Source: Sphingomonadaceae bacterium
GTDB lineage: Bacteria; Pseudomonadota; Alphaproteobacteria; Sphingomonadales; Sphingomonadaceae
Length of the DNA stretch: 21,975 nucleotides
Reading direction: 5' to 3'
NCBI GenBank assembly: GCA_019245455.1
Contig: JAFARM010000411.1
Span: 1 to 21,975, forward strand
Shown here piece after piece: positions 9,531 through 18,400 of the stretch; positions within the stretch are counted from its first letter, which is position 1, and each line of letters starts with the position of its first letter. A program made the translations under genes and the position numbers. A model generated the notes under the pieces. It saw nothing but the letters and a program-made list of their open reading frames with translations. It was not told the origin of the DNA and ran no database searches.

Positions 9531-9559
9531 CAGATAATAAGCACGCTTGTTATGTGCAA
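9531..9559 (-). promoter_or_regulatory. Predicted marR-emrAB promoter, probably leaderless
   Basis: On the minus strand TTGCAC (9559-9554), a 17-base spacer and TATCTG (9536-9531). Six bases separate the -10 from the ATG at 9524, so a normal start point 7 bases downstream is the A of the start codon itself. That agrees with the lack of a Shine-Dalgarno. It lies in a 37-base gap after the upstream gene, so read-through from that gene is also possible. Confidence 0.5.
9534..9553. promoter_or_regulatory. Predicted MarR operator, 20-bp imperfect palindrome
   Basis: ATAATAAGC, two central bases (AC), then GCTTGTTAT: arms of nine bases with one mismatched pair. The site lies 10 bases upstream of the marR start codon and overlaps the spacer and the edge of the -10 of the predicted promoter, which is where a MarR dimer would block RNA polymerase. 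Its AT-rich content stands out in this GC-rich region. Assignment to this MarR is inferred from position and symmetry. Confidence 0.7.
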
Positions 9560-9561
9560 GG

Positions 9562-10044
9562 TTATTTCGGCGTGGCGTCGACCGGTGCGCCAGGCGTGAT
9601 CTCGGGAACGATCGCCTGCGGGACCTGGCCCGCCTTGCGCGCGGCGCGGTACTGGTCCTGGATCGCCTGGTTGCACCCCGTCCCACCGCCGGGACCGACG
9701 GCCGAGCAGCTGCCGATGCCGCCGCCGGCGCCGCCCGTCGCGTCGCCAAGAAGCGCCTTGCGGTTGGTTCCCTCGAAAGGCCCGTCGGGCTTGACGTCGC
9801 TCCTCACGGTCGGCGGGATGCGGTAGCGGTCCTCGTCCGGCCGGCGGGTGCAGACGATGATCTCGTCGGGATCGGTCGACTTGGGGCAGGGATCGGTGCC
9901 GAAGACGGTGACGAGCTTCTGCCGCGGCAGGCTGGTGTCGGCAGGCGCGGGCTTCAGCGACGAATAGCCGGTCGCAGGCGCGGTCTGGGCAGACCCGGGA
10001 ACGGCGGCGAGCAGCATCAGGGCGGCGATCATGGGGCGCGGCAT
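9562..10044 (-). CDS. Small exported protein with two cysteine pairs, function unknown
   Basis: The gene encodes 160 residues from the ATG at 10044, which has GGAG eight bases upstream and gives a signal peptide (MPRPMIAALMLLAAVPGSA, cleavage near residue 19). The longer open frame to 10113 has no translation signal. The mature part carries C53 and C65 in a segment with DPDEIIVCTRRP followed by YRIPP, and C113 and C124 in a Gly-rich stretch, suggesting two disulphides after export. A Cys...DEIVVC.RR...YRIP core is, to my knowledge, common in unannotated sphingomonad exported proteins. It is divergent from the gene at 10200 and ends three bases before the -35 of the marR promoter. Export is well supported; role unknown. 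Confidence 0.78.
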   Translation of the reverse strand: MPRPMIAALMLLAAVPGSAQTAPATGYSSLKPAPADTSLPRQKLVTVFGTDPCPKSTDPDEIIVCTRRPDEDRYRIPPTVRSDVKPDGPFEGTNRKALLGDATGGAGGGIGSCSAVGPGGGTGCNQAIQDQYRAARKAGQVPQAIVPEITPGAPVDATPK

Positions 10045-10150
10045 CGCTTCGTCTCCAGGCGGGTCGGCGCGACCTTTAGCAGACCGCGATGAACGCTCAA
10101 TGCGGGTCCACAACCAAGGGGCCGCGGATATGTTTCGGCCCCGCCCTTGC

Positions 10151-10175
10151 GGAACAGCTGCGGCGAACCGACGTT
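10151..10175 (+). promoter_or_regulatory. EcfG-type general stress response promoter
   Basis: GGAAC (10151-10155), a spacer of exactly 16 bases, and CGTT (10172-10175) match the alphaproteobacterial EcfG consensus GGAAC-N16/17-CGTT at every position. The expected start of transcription is near 10182, followed by GAGGAG at 10186-10191 and the ATG at 10200. Motif, spacing and placement all agree, so this is a good candidate for PhyR/NepR/EcfG control. The sigma factor itself is not in the window. Confidence 0.72.
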
Positions 10176-10199
10176 TATCGTCGACGAGGAGAGCCGCCG

Positions 10200-10424
10200 A
10201 TGTCGCCGCTGCTGATCGCCATGACCCTTCTCGGTTGCAGCGACGCCGGCGATCAGTGCCGAGAGGTGCGCATCCTCCCCGCGCGCTACGCCACGGTCGA
10301 GGCGTGCAACGCCGCCGCGGGCGATGTCCTGACCCGCCTCGCCGAAGCCGAGGCGCCGGTCATGGCCGTCCACTGCGCGAAGGTCGCCGGTCCGGTCGCG
10401 CCGACGCTGATCGCGAGCCGGTAA
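10200..10424 (+). CDS. Small cysteine-containing stress-regulated protein, function unknown
   Basis: The gene encodes 74 residues from the ATG at 10200, chosen because a strong GAGGAG lies eight bases upstream and the EcfG promoter just before it; the open frame to 10089 would place the promoter inside the coding region. The protein starts with a short hydrophobic stretch (MSPLLIAMTLLGC) with a lipobox-like end at C13 but no basic residues, so neither a lipoprotein nor an ordinary signal peptide is certain. Cysteines are at 13, 20, 36 and 59, with a conserved-looking ARYATVEAC segment. It is monocistronic, followed by a family A palindrome. I do not recognise a function. Confidence 0.7.
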   Translation: MSPLLIAMTLLGCSDAGDQCREVRILPARYATVEACNAAAGDVLTRLAEAEAPVMAVHCAKVAGPVAPTLIASR

Positions 10425-10434
10425 ACTTCATTTC

Positions 10435-10545
10435 GTCATCCCCGCGCAAGCAGGGACCCATCTCTTGCGATTTGACAAGCGGCGACGGAACACGTCGCCT
10501 CTAGGCCAGCATCGGGAGATGGGTCCCCGCTTTCGTGGGGATGAC
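10435..10545. repeat. Family A palindromic repeat between convergent genes
   Basis: Arms 10435-10464 and 10516-10545 are inverted copies of the family A arm with a few substitutions, around a 51-base loop that itself contains a small hairpin (GGCGAC with GTCGCC). It fills the gap between the plus-strand gene ending at 10424 and the minus-strand channel gene ending at 10566. A hairpin of this size could end transcription from both sides. Confidence 0.9.
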
Positions 10546-10565
10546 AACAGGCTTCCGGACGACCG

Positions 10566-12209
10566 TCAGGACCCCGTCGGCACCGCCGCGCCCGGGTACG
10601 TCGTCGCCCAGCTGCCGCCGAGCGAGCGGATCAGCGCTACCGCCGTCGCCTGCTGCGTCACTTCGGCCTGGACCAGCGTCCGCCGCGCGGTGAGCGCCGT
10701 CGTCTGGTTGGTGACCACGGTGGTGAAGTCGACCTGGCCGGCGAGATACTGGTTCAGGACCAGCGCTTCGGTCTGATCGGCCGCCTGCGACGCGGCCTGG
10801 CGCAGCGTCGTCGTCACCGCCTCCTGCCGGGTACCGGCGAGCTGATCCTCGACATCCTGCAGTGCGGCGAGCACCGTCTGGCGATAGGTCGCGACCGTCT
10901 GGGCATAGGCCGCGCGGGCGGCGGCGACGCGGGCGCTCGTCAGCCCGCCGTTGAAGATCGTCTGCGCCAGCGACGCGCCGACCGACCACAGGAAGGCGCT
11001 GCCGGTGAACAGGTTGCTGATCGTCGTCGCCGACTGCCCGACCGATCCTGTCAGTGTCAGGTTGGGGAAATAGCCGGCGACCTCGACGCCGATGCCGGCG
11101 TTGGCGGCGGCGACGCGGCGCTCGGCCGCGGCAACGTCGGGGCGGCGCTGAAGGAGGGCGGCGGGCACGTCGAGCGGCACCGCCGGCACCACCGGCTGCC
11201 ACTTGACGGGCTGGATGACGAAGGTCGCCGGCGGCTGCCCGGCGAGGACGGCAACAGCGTGCTCGAGCACCGCCCGCTGGCGGACGAGCTCGGCCAAGTC
11301 GCCGCGGGTCGAGGCGACCTGCGTCTCGGCCTGCAAAATGTCGGTCCTCGCCGCGACGCCCGCGTTGTAGCGGTTGACGGTGATCTGCAGCGCCCGGTCG
11401 AACGATTTGCCCGTCGCCTCGACCAGCGCGATCTCGGCGTCGAGGGCGCGGACCTGGAGGAAGTCGGTGGCGAGTTCGCTCTGCGCCGACAGGCGGGCGT
11501 TGGCGAGGTCGGCGGCGCTGGCGGCGGCGTTGCCCTTGGCCTGCTCGACCGAACGGCGGACGCGGCCCCACAGGTCGGGTTCCCAGCTCGCGCCGCCGGT
11601 GATGCGGTAGCGCGCGCCGCCGCCCGCGGAGCCCAGCGTCGTGCTGCCACTGCCGGTCGAGGTGCCCCCCGTCGCCGTGCCGGTGCCGGTGCCGACGCCG
11701 CCGCCGCCGGCGGTGACGATCGTCCCCGCGCTGCCGCCGCCGCCCGACTTGGTCACCGACGGCGTCACCTGGAGGGTCGGGAAATAGCTGGCGCGGGCCT
11801 CGCGAACGAGCGCGCGCGCCTGGTCGTAAGCGGCGGCGGCAGCGAGCACGTTCTGGTTGTCGACGTTGATCCGGGCGCAGAGGTCATTGAGCACGGGGTC
11901 GCCGAACAGCGTCCACCACGCGCCCTTGTCGAGCGCGTCGCCCGGCGCGGCGGGGGTCCAGGTGACGCCCGCCGCCTCCTTGAACGCCGGCGGCGTGGCG
12001 GCCGACGGGCGGTGGTAATTCGGGCCGACGGTGCAGGCGGAGAGGGCGAGGGCGAGAGTTGCGACCTTCAGCTTGTCATCCCCGCGAAAGCGGGGACCCA
12101 TCTCCCGCCGTCCGATCGTGGCGACGGCGTGCGTCGCATCTGGACCAGGCTTGGGAGACGGGTCCCCGCTTTCGCGGGGATGACGACGAAAGGAAGGCGG
12201 CACCCTCAT
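10566..12209 (-). CDS. Outer-membrane efflux lipoprotein, OprM/NodT family
   Basis: The product is an outer-membrane factor with the lipobox LALSAC (C59 from the first ATG) followed by TVGPNYHRP, the usual NodT/OprM start, then two outer-membrane efflux repeats; ASWEPDLWGRVRR and YFPNLTLTGSVGQ are typical. It forms the trimeric channel for the pump encoded upstream. The first ATG at 12209 overlaps the mdtC stop (ATGA) and gives 547 residues, but the first 45 or so codons read straight through a family A palindrome. An ATG inside that repeat at 12101 gives 511 residues and a normal 22-residue lipoprotein signal, so it is the likelier functional start. A Gly/Ser/Thr-rich insert at residues 154-199 probably lies in a surface loop. 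Family certain; start uncertain. Confidence 0.93.
   Translation of the reverse strand: MRVPPSFRRHPRESGDPSPKPGPDATHAVATIGRREMGPRFRGDDKLKVATLALALSACTVGPNYHRPSAATPPAFKEAAGVTWTPAAPGDALDKGAWWTLFGDPVLNDLCARINVDNQNVLAAAAAYDQARALVREARASYFPTLQVTPSVTKSGGGGSAGTIVTAGGGGVGTGTGTATGGTSTGSGSTTLGSAGGGARYRITGGASWEPDLWGRVRRSVEQAKGNAAASAADLANARLSAQSELATDFLQVRALDAEIALVEATGKSFDRALQITVNRYNAGVAARTDILQAETQVASTRGDLAELVRQRAVLEHAVAVLAGQPPATFVIQPVKWQPVVPAVPLDVPAALLQRRPDVAAAERRVAAANAGIGVEVAGYFPNLTLTGSVGQSATTISNLFTGSAFLWSVGASLAQTIFNGGLTSARVAAARAAYAQTVATYRQTVLAALQDVEDQLAGTRQEAVTTTLRQAASQAADQTEALVLNQYLAGQVDFTTVVTNQTTALTARRTLVQAEVTQQATAVALIRSLGGSWATTYPGAAVPTGS
12075..12184. repeat. Family A palindromic repeat inside the 5' end of the channel gene
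   Basis: Arms 12075-12106 and 12153-12184 are near-perfect inverted copies of the family A arm with a 46-base loop. The element lies downstream of the overlapping start at 12209 and upstream of the lipoprotein signal. It is read in frame as RRHPRESGDPS on the way in and MGPRFRGDD on the way out, the products expected from this palindrome in one frame. Confidence 0.92.
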
Positions 12210-15200
12210 GCATACTCCGGGTTGAACTGGCTCGCGCGCCGTACCGCGCCCTTACGGCGGAAGCGGTCGAGCGCGAGGTAGACGACCGGCGTCGTCAGCA
12301 GCGTCAGCACCTGGCTGACCAAGAGCCCGCCGATGATGGCGATGCCGAGCGGGTGCCTGAGCTCCGCCCCTTCGCCCCAGCCGATCGCCAGCGGCACCGC
12401 GCCGAACACGGCGGCGAGCGTCGTCATGACGATCGGGCGGAAGCGGAGAAGCGAGGCGCGGGTGATCGCCTCGCGTGGGCTCAGTCCCTCCTCGCGCTCG
12501 GCGGCAAGCGCGAAGTCGATGATGAGAATGGCGTTCTTCTTGACGATGCCGATCAGCAGGACGACGCCGATCAGGGCGATGATCGAGAATTCGGTGCCCG
12601 TCGCCAGCAGGCCGATGACCGCGCCGACGCCGGCCGACGGCAGGGTCGACAGCACCGTAATCGGGTGGATCAGGCTTTCGTAGAGGATGCCAAGGACGAT
12701 GTAGATGGTGACGATCGCCGCCAGGATCAGCCACGGCGTCGACTTCAGCGAATCCTGGAACGCCTTGGCCGTGCCGGCGAAGCCGCCGTGGACGGTGGCG
12801 GGCGCGTTGACCTGCGCCAGCGCGTCGGCGAGCACCGGCACGGCGTCGGACAGCGACTTTCCGGGCGCGACGTTGAAGCTGATCGTCGCCGCCGGCGACC
12901 CCGCCTGGTGGTTGATCGACGCCGCCGTCGCGCGCGTGTCGTAACGGGCGAAGGCGGCGAGCGGGACCATGGTCGCTGGCGTCGCCGACAATGGGCTGCC
13001 CGACGCCTGGACATCGCCGTTGGTCGACGCCGCCGGCGCGGTCGCGTTCTGCGGGGTGGTCGCAGCCGCGCCGATGACCCCGCCGCCGGTCGTCGTCGCC
13101 CCCGCGCCGCCGCCCTTCAGCGCCGCCGCCGGGGCGTTCGCCGCGACGTAGATGGTGGCGAGCGCCTGCGGGTTCTGGCGGAACGGCGCGGCCGCCTCCA
13201 TGATCACCTTGTACTGGTTGAGGTCGGAATAGATCGTCGCCACGCCGCGCTGCCCGAAGGCGTCGTAGAGGATGTTGTCGACGTCGCGCGACGTGACGCC
13301 GAGCCGGGCGGCCGAATCGCGGTCGACGGTGACGAAGGTCTCGACCCCGTTCTGCTGCGTGTCGGCGTCGACGTCGGTCAGCACCGGCGACCGCTTGAGG
13401 ATCGCGACCATGCGGTCGGCATATTGCGGCAGCGTCACGGGGTCGTCGCCCGACAGCGTGTACTGGTAGTTGGCATTGCCCTGCCGGCCGCCGACGCGCA
13501 CGTCCTGCACCGGCGACAGGAACAGCTGCGCGCCGGTGACGCGCGCCAGCTTGGGCCGCAGCCGGCCGATGACGGTCATGCTGCCGACGCCGGGCCGCTG
13601 GCTCTTGGGGATAAGGGTCGCGAAGGCGAAGCCGCCGCCGCCGCCGCGGTTGCCGCCGCCGCCGGTGAAGCCGACGATGGTGGCGATGTCGGGATCGCTC
13701 TTCACGATCCGCGTCAGCTGCGCGAGCTTCGCCGACGACGCCTGGAACGACGCCCGCTGGTCAAGGCGCAGGCCGCCCGCAAGGCTGCCGGTGTCCTGGT
13801 CGGGGAAGAAGCCCTTGGGGATCGCCGCCCACAGATAGACGTTAATGCCGATCGTCGCGACGAGGATCAGCAGCACCAGCGCGACATTGTCGAGCGCCCA
13901 GTCGAGCGCGACTCCATAGCCGCGGATCGTCCGGTCGAACCCGCCCTCGATGGCGCGGGAGAAGCGGTTCGGCCGCCCCTCGTCCTTGCCCTTCAGCAGC
14001 AGCGCGGCGATCATCGGCGTGGTCGTCAGCGAGATGACGAGGCTGATCAGCACCGACGCCGACAGGGTGACGGCGAACTCGCGGAACAACCGCCCGACGA
14101 TGCCGCCCATGAACAGGAGCGGGATGAACACGGCGACGAGGCTGATCGAGATCGAGACGACGGTGAACCCCACCTCGCGGGCACCACGGAGCGCCGCATC
14201 CATCGGCGTCATCCCGTCCTCGACGTGGCGGACGATGTTTTCCAGCACGACGATCGCGTCGTCAACGACGAAGCCGGTGGCGACCGTCAGCGCCATCAGC
14301 GACAGGTTGTTCAAGGAAAAGCCGGCGAGATACATGACGCCGAGCGTGCCCAGCAGCGAGACGACGACGGCGACCGCCGGCACCACCGTCGCCCGCCACG
14401 AGCGCAGGAAGATGGACACGACGATGACCACCAGGATCGTCGCGATCGCCAGCGTGATCTCGACATCGCGGAGCGACGCGCGGATCGTCGTCGTGCGGTC
14501 GCTCGCCACCGTCAGCTCGATGTCGGCGGGCAGCCCCGCACGGAGCGCCGGGAGCTGGGCCTTGACCGCCTCGACCGCGGCGATGATGTTCGCGCCGGGC
14601 TGGCGGCTGATGACGGCGACGACCGCCGGGCGGCCGTTGAACAGGCCGACGGTGCGCGCGTCCTCCGGCCCGTCGGTCACCTCGGCGATGTCGCTCAGCC
14701 GAACCGCCGCTCCGTTCCGGTAGGCGATGATCAGCGGCCGATAGTCGGCGGCCGAGCGCCGCGTCGCGCTGGTCGTGATCTGGAACGATTCGCCGCCGGC
14801 ATGGACCGTCCCCTTCGGCCGGTTGGGGTTGGTTGCGGCCAGCGCCGCGCGCACGTCCTCAAGGCTGATGCCCAGCCGCGACAGGGCAAGCGGGTTGACG
14901 TCGACGCGCACGGCGGGGAGCGCGCCGCCGCCGATCTGCACCTCGCCGACGCCGGGCAGCTGCGACAGGTTCTGCTGCACGACATTCGACGCCGCGTCGA
15001 AGATCTGGAACGCGCTCCGCGTCTTGCTGGTCAGCGCCAGGATCATGATCGGCGCGTCGGCGGCGTTGATCTTGCGGTACGTCGGGTTCGACCGCAGCGT
15101 CGCCGGCAGGTCGACCCGCGCCGCCGCGATCGCCGCCTGCACGTCGCGCGCCGCGCCGTTGATGTCGCGACCGAGGTTGAACTGCAGCGTGATCCGCGCC

Positions 15201-15463
15201 GACCCCGTCGACGATTGGCTGGTCATCTCGGACACGTCGGCAATGGTGCCCAAGCGCCGCTCGAGCGGGGTCGCAACGCTGGACGCCATGGTCGCCGGCG
15301 ACGCGCCCGCGAGGCTGGCGTTGATGGCGATGGTCGGGAAGTCGACCTCGGGCAGCGGCGACACGGGCAGGACGAAGAAGGCGGCGATGCCCGACAGCGC
15401 GACGCCGATCGTCAAGAGGATCGTCGCGATCGGCCGGCGGATGAACGGCGACGACAGGCTCAC
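12206..15463 (-). CDS. mdtC: RND multidrug efflux permease, MdtC-like
   Basis: The protein has 1085 residues from the GTG at 15463, which overlaps the stop of the upstream permease by four bases (GTGA). It opens with [13 protein letters not shown], the first RND helix. The proton-relay aspartates in TM4 are D401-D402 ([14 protein letters not shown], with LEN as in MdtC), and the TM10 lysine is in [14 protein letters not shown]. It follows MdtC closely around [17 protein letters not shown] and REVGFTVVS segments. It should form a heterotrimer with the MdtB-like protein. It is longer than E. coli MdtC (1025) because of two periplasmic inserts: a Gly-run near residues 598-613 and an Ala/Gly/Thr-rich stretch at about 775-831. 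The open frame extends upstream to 15979 but that part overlaps mdtB. Confidence 0.95.
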   Translation of the reverse strand: MSLSSPFIRRPIATILLTIGVALSGIAAFFVLPVSPLPEVDFPTIAINASLAGASPATMASSVATPLERRLGTIADVSEMTSQSSTGSARITLQFNLGRDINGAARDVQAAIAAARVDLPATLRSNPTYRKINAADAPIMILALTSKTRSAFQIFDAASNVVQQNLSQLPGVGEVQIGGGALPAVRVDVNPLALSRLGISLEDVRAALAATNPNRPKGTVHAGGESFQITTSATRRSAADYRPLIIAYRNGAAVRLSDIAEVTDGPEDARTVGLFNGRPAVVAVISRQPGANIIAAVEAVKAQLPALRAGLPADIELTVASDRTTTIRASLRDVEITLAIATILVVIVVSIFLRSWRATVVPAVAVVVSLLGTLGVMYLAGFSLNNLSLMALTVATGFVVDDAIVVLENIVRHVEDGMTPMDAALRGAREVGFTVVSISISLVAVFIPLLFMGGIVGRLFREFAVTLSASVLISLVISLTTTPMIAALLLKGKDEGRPNRFSRAIEGGFDRTIRGYGVALDWALDNVALVLLILVATIGINVYLWAAIPKGFFPDQDTGSLAGGLRLDQRASFQASSAKLAQLTRIVKSDPDIATIVGFTGGGGNRGGGGGFAFATLIPKSQRPGVGSMTVIGRLRPKLARVTGAQLFLSPVQDVRVGGRQGNANYQYTLSGDDPVTLPQYADRMVAILKRSPVLTDVDADTQQNGVETFVTVDRDSAARLGVTSRDVDNILYDAFGQRGVATIYSDLNQYKVIMEAAAPFRQNPQALATIYVAANAPAAALKGGGAGATTTGGGVIGAAATTPQNATAPAASTNGDVQASGSPLSATPATMVPLAAFARYDTRATAASINHQAGSPAATISFNVAPGKSLSDAVPVLADALAQVNAPATVHGGFAGTAKAFQDSLKSTPWLILAAIVTIYIVLGILYESLIHPITVLSTLPSAGVGAVIGLLATGTEFSIIALIGVVLLIGIVKKNAILIIDFALAAEREEGLSPREAITRASLLRFRPIVMTTLAAVFGAVPLAIGWGEGAELRHPLGIAIIGGLLVSQVLTLLTTPVVYLALDRFRRKGAVRRASQFNPEYA

Positions 15464-18400
15464 GCGGCCGGCACCGGGCTGGCGATGGGGTGACGCGGCT
15501 TCGCCAGCCGGTCGAAGGCGAGATAGATGACCGGCGTCGTGAACAGCGTCAGCATCTGGCTGACGACCAGCCCGCCGAAGATGGCGAGGCCGAGCGGCCG
15601 CCGCAGTTCCGACCCCTCGCCCCAGCCGATCATCAGCGGCACCGCGGCGAACAGCGCGGCCAAGGTAGTCATCATGATCGGGCGGAAACGCAGCAGCGCC
15701 GCCTGGTGGATCGCGTCGCGCGGGGCCATGCCCTCCTCGCGCTCGGCGGCGAGGGCGAAGTCGATCATCATGATCGCGTTCTTCTTGACGATGCCGATCA
15801 GCAGCACGATGCCGATGATGCCGATGACGCCGAGGTCGTTGCCGGTGACGATCAGCATGAGGAGCGCGCCGATGCCCGCCGACGGCAGGGTCGACAGAAT
15901 CGTCAGCGGATGGATGTAGCTTTCGTAGAGCACGCCGAGCACGATGTAGACCGTGACCACCGCCGCCAGGATCAGCCACAGCTGGTTCGACAGGCTGCGC
16001 GTATAGGCGTCCGACGCGCCGAGGAAGGTCAGCCCGACCGTGTTCGGCAGGTGGACCGCCGCGGCCGCATCCTTCATCGCCTGCACCGCACCGCCGAGGC
16101 TGACGCCCGGCGCGGGGTCGAAGCCGATGGTCGAGGCCGGGTACTGCGCGACGTGCGTCACGGCGAGCGGCACGCGCTTGGGCACGATGCGGGCGATGGC
16201 GGCAAGCGGCACCGGCTTCCCCGTCGACGACTGCAGCTGCAGCTGACCGAGGCCCTGCAACCCGGCGAGCTCGTTCGGCATCGCCTCCAGGATGACGCGG
16301 TACTGGTTAGATTGGGTGAAGATGGTCGAGATGATCCGCTGCCCGAAGGCATTGTACAGCGCGTCGTCGACGGCGGACGCGGTGATCCCCAGGCGGGCGG
16401 CGGTGTCGCGGTCGATGTCGACGAAGGCCGACAGCCCGTCCTGCTGGACGTCGCTGACGACCGCGCCGAGCTTGGCGCTGGTCCGCATCTCGGCGGCCAG
16501 CTTCTGCGACCAGGTGGCGACGTCGGCGGTCGTCGCGCCGGTCAGGCTGGCGCGATAGGTCGTCGGCCCGGTCTCGGCGTCGATCGACAGGTCCTGCACC
16601 GGCTGGAACCACACCGTCACCCCGGCGACGCCGCGGGCGCGGTCCTGCAGGCGGGCGATGACCGTGTCGAGGCTGCCGTCGCGCTCGCCCTTGGGGTGCA
16701 GGTTGATGAGCAGCCGGCCGCTGTTCTGCGTCGGGTTGACCCCATCCACGCCGAGGTACGACGACAGGCTGGCGACCGCCGGGTCCTGCGCCAGCGCGCG
16801 GGCGACGTCGTTCTGCAAGCCCGCGGCGCGGTCATAGGCGACCGACTGGGCGGTACGGACGACCGCCTGCACCTGCCCCGTGTCCTGCACCGGGAACAGC
16901 CCCTTGGGGATGGCGATGTAGAGCACCGCCGCCAGCACCACCGAGGCGAGGAACACCGCCAGCGTCAGCGCACTGTGGTCGAGCACCCAGGTCAGCGCCT
17001 TGTCGTAGCGGCCGTTGACCCGGTCGAAGACGCGCTGCGTCGCGCGGGCGAAGCGCGAGTCGCTGCCGTGGCTCTTCAGCATCCGCGCGCTCATCATCGG
17101 CACCAGCGTCAGGGCGACAATGGCCGAGATGACGATGGTGACGGCCAGCGCCACGGCGAACTCGCGAAACAGCCGCCCGACGACGTCGCCCATGAACAGC
17201 AGCGGGATGAGGACGGCGATCAGCGATACCGTCAGGCTGATGATGGTGAATCCGATCTCCGCCGCGCCGCGGACGGCGGCGGCATAGGGCTTCATCCCCT
17301 CCTCGATGTGGCGGCTGATGTTCTCGATGACAACGATGGCGTCGTCGACGACGAAGCCGGTGGCGATCGTCAGGCTCATCAGCGTCAGGTTGTTGAGGCT
17401 GTAGCCGAGCAGGTACATGACGCCGCAGGTGCCGATCAGCGAGATCGGCATGGCGATCGAGGCGACGATCGTCGCCGGGAACGAGCCGAGGAAGGCGAAG
17501 ATCACCAGCACGACGAGGCCAACGGCGAAGACCAGCTCGAACTCGACGTCGCTGACCGACGCACGGATGCCGGTGGTGCGGTCGGCCAGCGTCCTGACCG
17601 TGATGTCGGGCGGGATCGCCGCGCGAAGGTCGGGCAGGACGGCGTTGATCGCGTCGACCGTCTTGATGACGTTGGCCCCCGGCTGGCGGCGGACGTCGAC
17701 CACGATCGCCGGCTCGGTGCCGACGAAGGCACCGAGCTTGGTGTTCTCCGCGCCGTCGGCGACGGTCGCGACGTCCCTCAGGAACACCGGCGCGCCGTTC
17801 CGGTAGGCGACGATCAGGTTGCGGTACTCGTCCGCCGTCGACAGCTGGTCGTTGGCGTCGATGGTGAAGGCCTCCGCCGCGCCGTCAAAGCTGCCCTTCG
17901 CGCCGTTTGCGTTGGCCGCGGCGATGGCGCTCCTGAGCGTGTCGAAGGCGATGCCGAAACTCGCCAGCAGCTGCGTGTTCGCCTGGATGCGGACCGCCGG
18001 CCGCGCCCCGCCCGACAGCGACACCTGGCCGACGCCGCCGACCTGGGCGATCTTGGCGGCGAGCTGGCTATCGACGATGTTCTGCACCTCCGTCAGCGGC
18101 CGCGTCCGCGAGGTGACCGCGAGCGTCAGCACCGGCGCGTCGGCGGGATTGACCTTGGCATAGACCGGCGGCGCGGGCAGGTCGGCGGGGAGCAGGCTGG
18201 TCGCGGCGTTGATCGCCGCCTGCACCTCCTGCTCGGCGACGTCCAGAGGAAGGCCGAGGTCGAACTGCAGCGTCTCGACCGACGATCCCGCGCTGCTGAC
18301 CGACGACAGGCGCTTCAGCCCCTCCATCTGGCCGAACTGGCGCTCGAGCGGCGCGGTCACGGTCGCCGCCATCACGTCGGGCGACGCGCCGGGATAGCCG

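Noticed and set aside
10029..10373. Minus-strand frame over the small stress gene
   Set aside because: It covers the EcfG promoter region and the antisense of the small protein, has no signal or domain and no Shine-Dalgarno.
10435..12184. CRISPR array or insertion-sequence ends suggested by the recurring palindromes
   Set aside because: The copies are far apart, inverted within themselves, have no regular spacers, no target-site duplications that I can see and no transposase nearby; they fit REP-like palindromes.
12059..15493. Very long plus-strand open frame opposite mdtC
   Set aside because: Its product is almost only Arg, Asp, Gly, Ala and His with no domain; it is the antisense of a well-supported permease, as expected at this GC content.
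15464..15979. Upstream extension of the mdtC frame
   Set aside because: It overlaps conserved C-terminal mdtB codons in another frame; the RND first helix begins right after the GTG at 15463.
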